Part shown: positions 24,340-35,512 of the stretch, piece after piece
Layout of the letters: every line of letters starts with the position of its first letter
How positions within the stretch are numbered: position 1 is the first letter of the stretch
Assembly: GCF_008831285.2 (NCBI RefSeq)
Contig: NC_045143.1
Span: forward strand, 18,813,655 to 18,877,654
Direction of reading: 5' to 3'
From: Nymphaea colorata
Lineage: Eukaryota; Streptophyta; Magnoliopsida; Nymphaeales; Nymphaeaceae
Length of the DNA: 64,000 nucleotides
The notes under the pieces: model-generated
The model's input: the letters and a program-made list of their open reading frames with translations, nothing else
Databases searched by the model: none
Told to the model about the DNA's origin: nothing
Program-made: the position numbers and the translations under genes

Positions 24340-24768
24340 CTCTGTAGCATTGACAGTGATGACACGCTCATCAGAACTGCCTTTAAGGTCATCAACATCA
24401 ATACAAGCACATGTTGCCTGCCTCACACTTTGCCTCAGAGCCAGCAGCACCACCATATCCATAAACAACATGAACAGAAGAATAAAGGGGCCACTGGCTC
24501 CTTGCATTAGCAACATATCCATGCAATTCTGGTAAGTGTAGTGTAGATCCAAGTGCTGGTGCAAGAGACCTTGGTGGAGGCACAAGAGGACCAGAACTGG
24601 GGAAACAACCACCACTAGAGTAGATAGGTATTTCGGATGGGATAATAATTGGAGTCATTTCAATAATTTCTGGCACTGTAGTATCCAATAAAATTTCCTG
24701 TTTTGCTGAGAACTTATACGAGATAGTTGATACCACATATAGAGCCTTCTTCGCTGCCACTTGGTCTC
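24340..24768 (-). pseudogene. KH-domain RNA-binding protein exon, internally deleted
   Basis: The minus strand reads AAKKALYVVSTISYKFSAKQ, then a Pro/Gly-rich linker (PSEIPIYSSGGCFPSSGPLV), then after a frame change SVRQATCACIDVDDLKGSSD and ERVITVNATE. This is the order in plant PCBP/HEN4-like proteins: end of one KH domain, linker, then the next KH domain. The first half of that second KH domain, with its GxxG RNA-binding loop, is missing at the frame change near 24430, so the domain cannot fold normally. The left edge (GAG|GTTGGG) and the right edge (TTGCAG|GAGACC) look like intact splice sites, so the copy came from genomic DNA rather than mRNA. Confidence 0.65.
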
Positions 24769-26849
24769 CTGCAATCTGACGTCATGGAAACTTGTGACAC
24801 GATAAATCAAAGGCAAAACAACATTTGAAGTACAAGGGAAACATGGTTGAGGTAAGAACAGAGGAGAAAAAGAAAAAGAAATCAAAAGCCTACTTTTAGT
24901 CTAACATATTTTGATACTGTCTAAGTTAGAGTAATTCTTGAACGGCTATTATTTTTTCCCTATTCGATTATTTATTAGATACACATATAGAAAGTCAGCA
25001 TGCCATGTATATGAATGCAGAGATGCCCCATTTTTCAAACAATTTAGCTGCAGTTATGTCACCTGACTCTGGTGTGGCAGCCTAATTGCAGCACCCTTGT
25101 GACAGTAGAACATAAGCTGCAAAAATTATGTTTAAAAATATCTTGGACAAAGCAAAGAATGAGATCACCAAATGAAAGCTCAAACTGCTGGTTCTTGTGG
25201 ACTATCTACCTTGTTTATTTGACTATTGGACAAGCCAATCACGATATTCTTGCTTCATTGAAATACAATGTGGTGATTATCCATGCCATCGCCAGACAAT
25301 TTTCAGGTAGAAATATTTTAAGTTTCAACAAATTGAATTATCTCCAAGTCTTCAATATGCCCACAAGCTATTCCCATGGTATAAACAATCATACACAGAT
25401 TGAACTATTCCCAAGTCTTCAAAATCGAGTGTAATGATCAATGGACAAGGTGAAAACAATGTTTCAGATGCATACGTACTAAAAACTATGCATGCACATG
25501 TTTCATTGAACCCCATTAAATCTGCTATACTTGATAAAAATTTGGAATATATACTGGTTAAAAATTTGAACTATCTCATTTAAATCAGGGGGTGGTTGAT
25601 ATCAGAATCATGTTGTTTTTTGAAATGTAGTAGAGGAGAAAAATGAACACCTGAACACACGTTCAGTATTACAGTATTACCTTTTAAGAGTTTATTGTTC
25701 AGTTGATAAAATCAAATTAAATAACGATATCACCTTCTATGAGTTTTTGTTGTGTTAAAATATTTTAGAACTTCTTATAATAAGTGCGAGTTTAAAAAAA
25801 AAATTTTTTCCTCCAGGTTGATAAGAGCTCAACTTGAGACCTGCACCAATTCCAGCAAAACCATACCGTTCATACAAAATATTCAAAAATTAACTGGGCT
25901 TTTACAATTTCAATCAAAGGTTGTCCCTCACAAAAATGTATATAATTTTTTCAAAATTTTTATATAGGTTAAACTAAAATTTTTAATACATATAAATTTT
26001 TTGAACATGTTCGATTGTCTTTCCTACTCATTTTGTTTATTCTACAATATGCCTCTAGATAACCTAGTCTAATGAGTTGTTAGGCCATCGATCATGAGCA
26101 TGCAAAGAAAGACATAATGCATCCAATGTTATCTTTCTTTCTTTCTTTAGGTATTTGTCATGTACACATATCTTGTATACAGAACATAAACAAACATCAA
26201 ACATGACATATAAAACAGTATAGAAGACACAAACATTGGACAAAATGAATAAATTAAACAGAACAGAAACAAAGGTCAGACAACACAAACAAAACAGATA
26301 GGACAGACAGAACATACATATGCGAAACAGATGCCGAACAAGAGGAGATGCCGAACAAGAGGAACGTAATGTTATGTTCTTAAAATCATCAAACGGAGGA
26401 CAATGAATATTATTGTCCATGAAGAGAAGACAACATTGTAATGAATAAGACATTCTGTGGACAACCAAAAACCAACCCACGTCTGTGACCTGTTCCATTA
26501 TTGAGGCCAAATACTAATTCATGGGTCAATTTGGGGTCATAACTGAAACTATTAGAAAGCCGATTGAGATTAGCAAGACCAAGTCTCGATTGGTGTGGTA
26601 GTGGGTAAAAGCAAAATACTATCAATCACCAACAAAAACGGCATAAAATTAAAATTTAATTTACAACTATAGTACAATGGAACGTTGATACGTAAGCAAT
26701 GAGTCAAGGTATTGGCCGAAGCGAGCGCCATCGCAGCAAGCGTGTCCATTTCCGCCACCATCCCTTGCCGCTCTCATGATAAATTGCTTCAGCAGTCACT
26801 CTATCTCACTCAATCGAAAACACAGAGAAAGAGAGAGAGGGAGAAGGTA
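24769..26849. other. Intergenic region upstream of the SDR gene
   Basis: A pyrimidine-rich stretch immediately right of 24768 looks like intron sequence left from the KH fragment. A scrap of AT-rich MITE-like sequence lies at about 25770-25990. The last 150 bp before 26850 should hold the SDR promoter and a GA-rich 5' leader (26819-26846). An open frame continues upstream of the ATG but has no ATG of its own. No TATA box is obvious. Confidence 0.4.
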
Positions 26850-29800
26850 ATGGGATCGACGGAGGAGCCATGGAATCGGTTGGAAGGAAAGGTGGTGATG
26901 GTGACAGGAGCATCGTCTGGGCTCGGCCGCGAGTTCTGCATCGACCTCGCCAAGGCAGGCTGCGACGTCGTCGCTGCTGCCAGCAGGACCACCCACCTCC
27001 AGTCCCTCTGCGACGAGATAGCGGCCATGCGTGACCGGCCGGGGAGCGGCGGGAGGTGTGGCAGGGCGGTGGCCGTTCAGCTGGACGTCAGCGCGGAAGA
27101 AGGCGCCGTCGAGGAGGCCGTCGGGAAGGCGTGGACCGTCTTTGGAAGGATCGACGCCCTCGTCAACAACGCGGGCATCAGAGGTATTCTAATTTATAAC
27201 ATTGATATTGTTTTCTCTGTCTCCTGAATCTGGATCTTTTGGGTTGAAGTTGATTTCCAAGTATCTGCGGCTTCCATTAACAGTTAAACTCGCAGAGCTT
27301 TGAAGCATGGTGGGCTCTTCCGGCCTCGTGGGGCTCACCGCTCACTGTTGTAAAAATCGACCGGGTTAGGAGACGAATCGGGTGAGTCTTCCGATTTAAT
27401 TAATGAATCGGCCGATTCACCGATCGGTATTTGTGAATTCATAAGATGTTAAAAAAGGCACTTTAGAAAAAGGAAATGAGAAAAAAGTAAACTAAAAATT
27501 GCTTTCCAAAAAGAAGATGTTTGCTACTAACTCTACGGCCGGTTCAGTCCAACACAGGGCAGGCGATCTTAATATTCGAAGTCCCTAGGGCACGCATGTT
27601 TGTTTATCCCTCAGATACTGATATGAGGGGATTTGAAATCCTTGCTTTGAGGGATAAACGGTAGATGCAGGTCGGTTTCAATAACATTGATCGGTCTCTT
27701 TAGGGTATGTTTGTTTTCTTAGGCTGAGATTTAAAATCCTTGCTTTGAGAGACAGACGCTTAGATATCTACACGACGCAAAGACGTGGATTTTATTTTAG
27801 ACTTACGTTCTCATGCGTTCAGAGTTGTGGATCTGAGATCCTCGGTGCTCTGAGGAATCTCAGGTCCGTTCATGGTTTCCAGACCTTATCCACCGGACCC
27901 CACAAACCTTTGCCACAGGTATGCAAAACTCAACTGATAATACATATAAAATATGGATAATAAAACTGGACCTTAAAACCATGTAAAAGTCGGGAAAAAT
28001 AGAAAAGCGTACAACTGCCCATGGTCTTTACAGTAAAGAAGATGTGCAAGTATATTTCTGCTTAGTGATTTTTAAATTAGTGAATATTTTACTCTTTTTT
28101 TCATCTGAAAAAAGGATGTGAACATATCAGTAGACATAATTTTACTACTCATGTTTTTCTTGGCAAATGCTTAATGAAAAATAAATGCACCAATACAAAA
28201 GATATCTACCTAACTTGGACCGTCATTGCTCGGAAGGCTATCAACATGAAAGTTCATTTGTATTGAGGGTATTTTGGTCATTCCATTTGAATCGCCAATC
28301 CAACTGGAGCTACTGACAACATAATTTCTTTTATTAATTGAGGGAACGGTGTTTATTAAAAAGCTAGTTGTACTTTTAGTTTTTATTAGCACCAAACTTA
28401 TTCATATATATGTATCACAAATGTTGCCGATATTTATCCCGCCTTTACGCTGCTGCAAACGTCCATTTCAACTACAAGTCGGCAACGCTGCCGTCGTATT
28501 GGCTCAACGTGAGCAAGCCTGTGCCAGTGACGTCGACGTCAACTTAGCGTCCAACTGTGTCATCTGCCGTCAGGTAGTTGGTGGGCTACAACCTGCGATG
28601 GTACGAAAACATGAAAGTAATATCTCGCGTGACGTGGAAAATTTGTCTGAACCAACAGCACAAATGTCTTAAATGTGGAATTTTGTGGTTATCCAAGGTT
28701 CCTTCCTACTTTTTCTTTCTTCTTTTTATTCGTTTTCAACATTTAGAATTACGTCGGTATCAACCGGTATGATACTCGCATATTTCAATTTTCATGTAGA
28801 ACTCACCCTCTCGAGAACATAACTTTAACTTTGATAGGTCAAACACACTACACAGACACCTTCCACCCACAGCTATACTCTTTGGGCAGTGGTGCAGACA
28901 GAAATTTTTTCTCAATTACATAATAGCTCAAATATCTAAAGATATTAATTGAAAATAAAGAAGCCTTACCTTTTGTGACTCCACCTCTGCCCTTGAGGCT
29001 TGAATATGGAATTGAAGTTGAGGAAAAGCATTGATACGTAGTACATACACTACAATCTTTCTCTTTCTCTTGTATATTTTATATAATGGAGACGGACTGA
29101 ACCTCAACAATATCGTGGGCCTTCTGTTCACCACCAGCTCAACGGTTCAACAAGCAGGTATTATATATAACAATTTTGAAAAATTATTGGTTCTTATTAA
29201 AATTTTGAAACTATAATTTACAAAACCCTAGTACAGTGGTGTTAAGGTGTGTATGCTGACGGGCCATAGGAATGCTAAGGCCATTTTAGCCATAAAAGCG
29301 GAAGGTGGTAACTTTGCTACGAACTATTTGGGACTGCCTCTCTCTCCTGATAATCTAACCAGTGCTGTTTGGAATGAACTGTTACTGAAGGTTGGAAAGA
29401 AGCTCAGTGCTTAGTAGGGTAGCCTTCGCTCTCTGATGCCTGGGAGAATATGTCTCGTCAAACATGTTCTCTATGCGATCCCAACATATTGGTTCATGGC
29501 TCTAGAATATATGTTAGTTCAACAAACAATGGGTCGATGTCTAACAATCTCAATCACATTGGCAAATGTGTGTTGGCCTCAGGGACAGTCGCTTCGCCTA
29601 TAGATTTGAGCGAGCAGGAATGGAATCAGACAATGAACACAGACTTGAGGGGACCTTGGCTGGTTTCCAAATGCGTGTGCAAACTAATGATTGAGGCAAA
29701 GCAAAAGGGTTCGATCATTAACATTGGATCAATGGCGGGCTTCGACCGTGGCCAACTGCCTGGCTCACTGGCCTACAGCAGTGCCAAGGCTGGAGTAAAC

Positions 29801-30730
29801 ATCATGACCAAGGTAACCTACATTTATAACTCTCTCTCTCTCTCTCTCTCAGTGTTGTTATCAGTATTGGATTTCATCTTGTTCTCGCTCCTTCGAATGG
29901 AAATCAAAAGTAGTTTTTAGATTAAGAAATTTGGATCACAGTTGTTTATATTTTAGTTCGAACATTAGCTAATACAGGCTGAGTCAACTGATAGAGATCA
30001 TCTTGGTTAAGATAGTTGACAAAGTCAGTAATTACTTTTTAGAATAAATTGAAATATGAACATAGGTTGCATTTGAGAGCTTCGGATCTTAGATCCGATG
30101 CTGCATTAAAATCGTGCTTCCCAAGCTATTTAGTTTAAGCAAACAGAGAATCTTTGTAACGTGAGTCTTAAATCCACATGACATTAAAAACCATGCTCTT
30201 AAAGTCATATGGAGGAGGTTCTGACATTGAATCCACGGATCTGAGATCTACAGTGAAACAAACACACCCTTAAGAAAGCATTAAATTTGAATGAATCTAA
30301 TACGCCTGACGAAATTTAGCTAAATTCTTGTTTGAATAGCTCCCCTGCAGTTCAATAGTACTTCCATTTCTGAGAATGTCCTTGTTCCTTCAACCACTTA
30401 ATTGCTTATTGTTTAGTGTCAGTCCAATTTTTTCTATCTATTGTTAAGCAGGTCATGGCTTTGGAGCTGGGCCGATGTAACATTAGATGCAATTGCATCA
30501 ACCCGGGGATTTTCAAGTCTAACATCACTGCGGGCCTGATGAAGAAAGACTGGATTGACATGGTGCAAAGTAAAACTGTTCCTTTGGGAACTTACGGCAG
30601 CTCGGATCCGGCGTTCACATCTCTTGTACGGTATCTGATCCACGACTCTTCTGAATATGTCAATGGCAGCACCTTTGTTGTTGATGCTGGTGCTACTTTG
30701 CCGGGCATACCGATCTGGTCTTCACTTTGA
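26850..30730 (+). CDS. Short-chain dehydrogenase/reductase (SDR), FabG-like, three exons
   Basis: Exons 26850-27183, 29583-29812 and 30452-30730 join in frame to 280 codons plus TGA. Introns 27184-29582 and 29813-30451 have GT/AG ends. Classical SDR features are in order: TGASSGLG cofactor loop (residues 19-26), NNAG (106-109), catalytic Ser161 (INIGSMAG), Tyr176 and Lys180 in AYSSAKAG, and a PGIF turn after the active site. The C-terminus reads [16 protein letters not shown], as in plant proteins annotated as 3-oxoacyl-ACP-reductase-like or generic NAD(P)-binding Rossmann proteins, whose usual length also fits. The substrate is not determinable. The fourth tetrad position, usually Asn in (N)LxG, is Asp132 (TDLRG). 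No clear transit peptide is present, so a cytosolic or peroxisomal place is possible. Exon 1 is GC-rich, exons 2-3 less so. Intron 1 is loaded with transposon debris. Confidence 0.88.
27586..27960. mobile_element. MITE-like repeat(s) in SDR intron 1
   Basis: Two element-like starts ('tagggcacgcatgtttgttt' at 27586 and 'tagggtatgtttgtttt' at 27701) precede sequence rich in 'gatctgagatcc'-type motifs. The same motifs and a complementary end ('aaacaaacacaccctta') occur at 30063-30272, and again at 33130-33575. The TAGGGTRTGTTTGTTT end is common in small plant DNA elements. No clean target duplication was found. Confidence 0.4.
28885..28997. mobile_element. Short MITE with GGGCAG-type ends in intron 1
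   Basis: The segment starts GGGCAGTGGTGCAGAC and ends GACTCCACCTCTGCCC, imperfect inverted repeats of about 16 bp around a 110-bp AT-rich body. The ends resemble those of the hAT-type MITE at 14727-14938. A further body fragment of that family lies at about 29160-29225. Confidence 0.5.
29235..29515 (+). pseudogene. LINE reverse transcriptase fragment in SDR intron 1
   Basis: The plus strand encodes NYLGLPLS, then [12 protein letters not shown], a stop where a Trp is usual, then [16 protein letters not shown] and AIPTYWF. This order (YLG.PL, W......KL..W, GR..L.K.VL..IP.Y) is the C-terminal part of plant L1-like reverse transcriptases. It is an old 5'- and 3'-truncated insertion ending about 70 bp before SDR exon 2, so it does not affect the coding frame. 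Confidence 0.75.
29830..29851. repeat. (CT)n microsatellite in SDR intron 2
   Basis: Eleven CT units 17 bp downstream of the exon 2 splice donor. Confidence 0.9.
30063..30272. mobile_element. MITE-like repeat in SDR intron 2
   Basis: About 210 bp with repeated 'ggatctgagatc' / 'ggatcttagatcc' motifs. It ends 'aaacaaacacaccctta', the reverse complement of the family start seen at 27701. The left end is degraded. Confidence 0.5.
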
Positions 30731-31924
30731 TGCATCTTCACCAGCATATGCAGGGAGATCATCAAGTTATAGTTCCAAACTTCATAATAAGACTTGCAAA
30801 TTTGGTCATCTGGAAGTTCTGATGCACTTATATATCCATTTCCCAATTCCTGATTGTAGTGAACTATGTTTCTACACAAGTTCTGTAGTCTTTTTATGTG
30901 CACTTGACCTAGTGTGCTAATATTTGTGTGTGAGTTCACGTTAGAGATTCATTGTCAAAGTGTTTTAGCGTTTTGAATTTTCAGCCCTACAGTTGTCATA
31001 GCACAAGTGCCTCAACATGACTCCTCTTTTTTAGATATCTAAAATATTTGGCATACAACTTTCAATTAATTTGTTATCACCTTTAGACGCTTACTCTTGC
31101 TTACAATGTTAATTTCACATTTATACATGCAAAAACACATTACAATTGATGGCATACATTACTCCAATTAATGGTAACATTGTTGAAATTAAATTTTACT
31201 AATTATGAAAAATCTTGTCCTGACTTAGAAACTTGTCCTTAGGCTCGTATCCAGGTCGGTCCCTTGACATAATAGTGACCGATGAGATTAGGTGCTTCCT
31301 ACGTGCTGCCATATATATTTATACGTAGGCTCAAAGCGAAAGGAGGGTCAACACGGGCCATGTTCCACCCAAGATTCAAAAAGAAAAAAACAAATGCCCA
31401 TTATAATTTTCAAAAATGTTAACTTGGCCTGTCTAAAAATATTTAATAAGTATTGTGGGCTCGCAAAAAAAGTTTCTGAAAGGCTTTAAAAATGATAAAA
31501 ATGATCTCCGAACCATTTCCCAAGAAAAAAAATTCGGGCTTCACCTTTAGTAGTTGCATGTGATTATTCTTTTGCCATTTTACATCTTAATTTATTTGGT
31601 ATCAGTTTTTGGTGACCTATAAGTCGAGGACTTGTTTTCTGTAGAAACTCTCAGGACGAGTAGCTCGCTTTTGCAGACAGTGCTTTCCAGTTCCGTGTTA
31701 TGCATCTAAACATGTTCCTAACTTTTACTTAGAGTGGCATTTTGGTAAATTTATAGGGCAATTTTTTTTTTTAATGAGTTTCAGCTTTTCCCTTATAAGG
31801 TGAGAGTCTTCCATTTAACTAATGGGCATTTTGGTAGTTTCTAGCTCATAATATGTGGTTCTTGCATTAAGGGCCATAACATATAACCTACTCCAGCTTA
31901 TATAATGAGACTAGATATTCCTAG
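30731..31924. other. 3' flank of the SDR gene and intergenic DNA
   Basis: The SDR 3' UTR starts here. 'cataataag' at about 30783 is a near-match to a poly(A) signal. The remainder is AT-rich without supported features. Confidence 0.4.
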
Positions 31925-32170
31925 ATTCTGAATTTTCAAATGGTGGAGAGATGAGGTCATAAGGCCCCAATATTCGGCTTGCCTTGGGGGTCTTAGACCG
32001 CATTGGGGGCGTGGGTGGGTTGTGGGCTGCTTTCAACTCGACAAAGCACACCCCACCCTTAACAGCCCAGGTGAGTAGCAGTATCCACAGGAATCGAAAC
32101 AGGGATGCAGCATTTACACGACCTCCACTCCAACCAGCCATGATGCTATGCCTCTCGACACAAAGATTCT
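31925..32170 (-). repeat. Probable tRNA-derived SINE
   Basis: On the minus strand an A-box-like stretch (TGGCTGGTTGGAGTGG, from about 32143) is followed about 35 bp later by GTTTCGATTCCTG, close to the B-box consensus. The spacing and wording are typical of tRNA-headed plant SINEs. The body runs left towards about 31925. The tail and target duplication were not fixed. Confidence 0.45.
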
Positions 32171-32789
32171 GGATTTAGTACTTTAATTCAATACTGTAAT
32201 TAAAATTGTTATTGGCATTGGTCTACATTTAATTCAGTCAAATGTAGACCAATGTTATAACATTTGAATTAGGAATATAGTTATATATTTGGTGAGGTCG
32301 AAAATTTTTCAAGGGATTCTAACCCTTGATCTTTTCCTATCTCATGTCATTGGCTTTGCGGCGAAACATCGATCTATAGAACCGCAATGCTTCCATTACA
32401 TTGGGAAACCATTAAGTAGGTAGGGTGGTTCACATAACTATCCCTCGAGAAGGTTATGTGATTAATGGTATGGGAAAACTTAGTCTACTGGTTGAGTGAT
32501 GTGAGATGAATTCACTAATTAGAGACTTTAAAAGTGTCATGCATCAAATCTTGACTATTTTTTGGATATTCTATTTTTTATTTTAAATTAATTATTATAT
32601 ATATTCCGTTTTATTTTTTGAAAAATAAAAATTTATATTTTCTGATGGGATTCACCAAATCACCGAGGCCATGCCTTAATGTGGCATCATTAACACGAAT
32701 TAATATCAATTAACCATTTTGAATACAAACCACGATCGAGGAGCAGGAAAATGACATGATTAGTAATTCATAACCGTAGATGGGTTAAA
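32171..32789. other. Gene-free stretch
   Basis: AT-rich. Near 32205-32262 a short imperfect inverted repeat ('attggtctacatttaattca' region) could form a hairpin. Nothing else is supported. Confidence 0.4.
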
Positions 32790-33125
32790 GATATCTTTCA
32801 AATGCCAGAGAGGGCTTCCATCTCTATTATTAACGACAAAGAATATGGATTTGGTGCTGAATTTTTCAAAAGCTATTGGCGTGTGGTGGGCAACGACATA
32901 CTCCTGGCTTCATTAAAGGAGGTGAGATGGTGAGGAAAGTTAATAGACCTCATGTTTCTCTCATTGCCAAATTTCAGGGTGTTACCAAGTTGAAAGATTT
33001 GAGGCCAATTGCATTATGCAATTGTGCCCAAAAATATTATCACCAAAGTGATTAGGGAGAGGATGAAAAACATATTGGTCTGATTAAAGATCAATGCGCT
33101 TTTGTAATTGTTCCTAAGAAAGGGA
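32790..33125 (+). pseudogene. LINE reverse transcriptase fragment
   Basis: The frame gives GFGAEFFKSYWRVVGNDI, then NRPHVSLIAKF..VTKLKDLRPIALCN, then KDQCAFV. These are the conserved blocks at the start of the plant L1-like RT domain (F...W..VG.D, F..LI.K......DFRPI.LCN, DQ.AFV). Frameshifts and a deletion between the first two blocks show decay. Confidence 0.75.
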
Positions 33126-33129
33126 TCCA

Positions 33130-33575
33130 GGATTAATTTTTGATGATTGATGGGTTTTTGTGAAGCTGAGATCCAAGAACCTTTGTGATCTGAGATTCCC
33201 AATGATCTTAAATCCCTTTTTCAGAGGTTTTTTCAGGGGATACGTGGATCTGAAATCCAGGAGTCTATTGTTTGTCCTAATAGACAAGGATTTTAGATCC
33301 CCTCGAATTAGATATTTGTGGAAAAACAAATGCACCCTTAGAATATGTTTCGTGTCATCCGATTTGAGATTCTAGGCTGATCCCAAATCCTCGTCCAAGT
33401 CAAATCCAAAGCTGAAGCATAGATTTCACAAGTGCAGAAAATCCGCATTACGTTAGAAAGCAGTGGATCTATAATCCCGACGGAGAGTCGGATTATAGAT
33501 CAGTGGTATTAAGATCCCAGTAGATCCAACGTAGCATCAGATTTCCGATACTGAAGCTTATCAAACATAGGCTTA
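33130..33575. mobile_element. Two adjoining MITE-like repeats
   Basis: Both halves are rich in 'gatctgagatt'-type motifs shared with the repeats in the SDR introns. An end 'aaaacaaatgcaccctta' (about 33324-33341) meets a start 'ttagaatatgtttcgtg' (33338-33354), suggesting one element inserted beside or into another. They are non-coding. Confidence 0.45.
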
Positions 33576-34494
<919 letters not shown>

Positions 34495-34996
34495 GCTGCA
34501 AGTGGGCTGGGGGTGTCCCCAAACATTTTATTGATTAGCAAACAGAATACATGAATTAACAAAAAAAAAAAAAAAAAAAAAGCCAGCTCAAAAGAGCTCA
34601 AAGCAACACAAAAAGAGAACATTTAGTACAATCACTCTGTTCAGCTAGCAGTGTAACAACATCTGCAGAAAGAGATCCGTTTGAGATGAATGCGTCATTT
34701 GATCTTCTACTAGGCCAGGGAAATCTAGCAACACAATACTTAAATCCATGCTTAATCTCCGGTAACCATGTCTTCCATCTACTATTATTAGAATGAAGTA
34801 CATTAGGAGATGACCCAACAGGAACATAAGCTAAGCGGTCCTTATATATAGTATTAACAATCGAAATATGGTAGACCGGAAAGATATGTGGCTGTGAAAG
34901 AGGGATTAAGTGGAACAAAATCGATTGGGTGGTAGAGTTGTGGAAGCACTTGTTTATTCCACAAAATTCTATATGTATCTATGTGATCGAGTACTG

Positions 34997-35062
34997 TTTA
35001 CTCACCCCCATTTTCATGGTTTAGACTGCTCCCATTTCGCTCGCCGCTGCTATGGGAATTGC
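34997..35062 (-). pseudogene. Nuclear copy of plastid 23S rRNA, 5' region
   Basis: The minus strand contains GCGGCGAGCGAAATGGGAGC followed by AGTCTAAACCATGAAAA. This matches the universally conserved GGCGAGCGAA block near the 5' end of 23S rRNA in the form typical of chloroplasts. Only about 65 bp is present, with a few substitutions, so it is an inert transfer and not a functional rRNA. Confidence 0.65.
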
Positions 35063-35244
35063 TCATAGTTTTTTCGAGATACCTTCATGTGAAAGATCCC
35101 ATCAAAGCGGGACCTGCAGATCAATTCTTTTCCCTATTCAAGGATCACCTCAAGGCTATTGAGAATGAATCAAATCAGATGGCTCTATTTCTCAATCTTT
35201 CTGACCCCCTGTGATATGAGTTACCACCCTTGATCATCCAAGGC

Positions 35245-35375
35245 ATATTAGCATGGCGTACTCCCCCTGTTCGAACCAGAGCTTAAAACCAAACTTCTCA
35301 CCTCTGCTGTACCAGTTATTGGGCTCACAGTAAATGCTGGGTAGCCAAATGTGGAGCGGATAACTGCTGAAAGCA
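35245..35375 (+). pseudogene. Nuclear copy of plastid rRNA-region DNA, including 23S 3' end
   Basis: The plus strand reads CTGCTGTACCAGTTAT, then GTAAATGCTGGGTAGCCAAA and GGATAACTGCTGAAAGCAT, the conserved 3' end of organellar 23S/26S rRNA. The wording is closest to chloroplast, though a mitochondrial origin is not excluded. About 50 bp before it ('ggcgtactccccctgttcgaacc') also resembles plastid rRNA-operon sequence. It is in the opposite orientation to the 23S 5' piece at 34997-35062. Confidence 0.6.
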
Positions 35376-35408
35376 TTTCTCCAGACCATACAAATGCACG
35401 GCTAGCCT

Positions 35409-35512
35409 GGTCCAAGTAATAGATGCCCAGGTTTCTTTGGGGTCCCAATTCCAATAAGATCCCCATGCCTCATTAGCCCATACTGCTCCTGAAAGAATAC
35501 CTATAATTTTGA
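35409..35512 (-). pseudogene. ccsA: Nuclear copy of a plastid ccsA fragment
   Basis: The minus strand encodes [20 protein letters not shown] followed by [11 protein letters not shown]. This is the highly conserved WWD haem-handling motif of CcsA, the chloroplast-encoded cytochrome c biogenesis protein. Only about 35 codons are present, without start or stop and flanked by unrelated sequence. It is a transferred plastid fragment (NUPT). ccsA lies in the plastid small single-copy region, away from the rRNA genes, so the neighbouring rRNA pieces must have been joined to it. Confidence 0.8.

Noticed and set aside
25072-25434. 120-codon plus-strand open frame
   Set aside because: No motif and AT-rich composition; it lies in what is probably leftover intron or intergenic DNA next to the KH fragment.
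26712-26849. Upstream in-frame extension of the SDR exon 1
   Set aside because: The frame is open but has no ATG before 26850; the extension would need a non-ATG start. The GA-rich sequence looks like a 5' leader.
28428-28672. GC-richer open frame in SDR intron 1
   Set aside because: About 100 codons with no recognisable domain. It lies wholly inside an intron with no splice evidence and could be an old gene scrap, but cannot be named.
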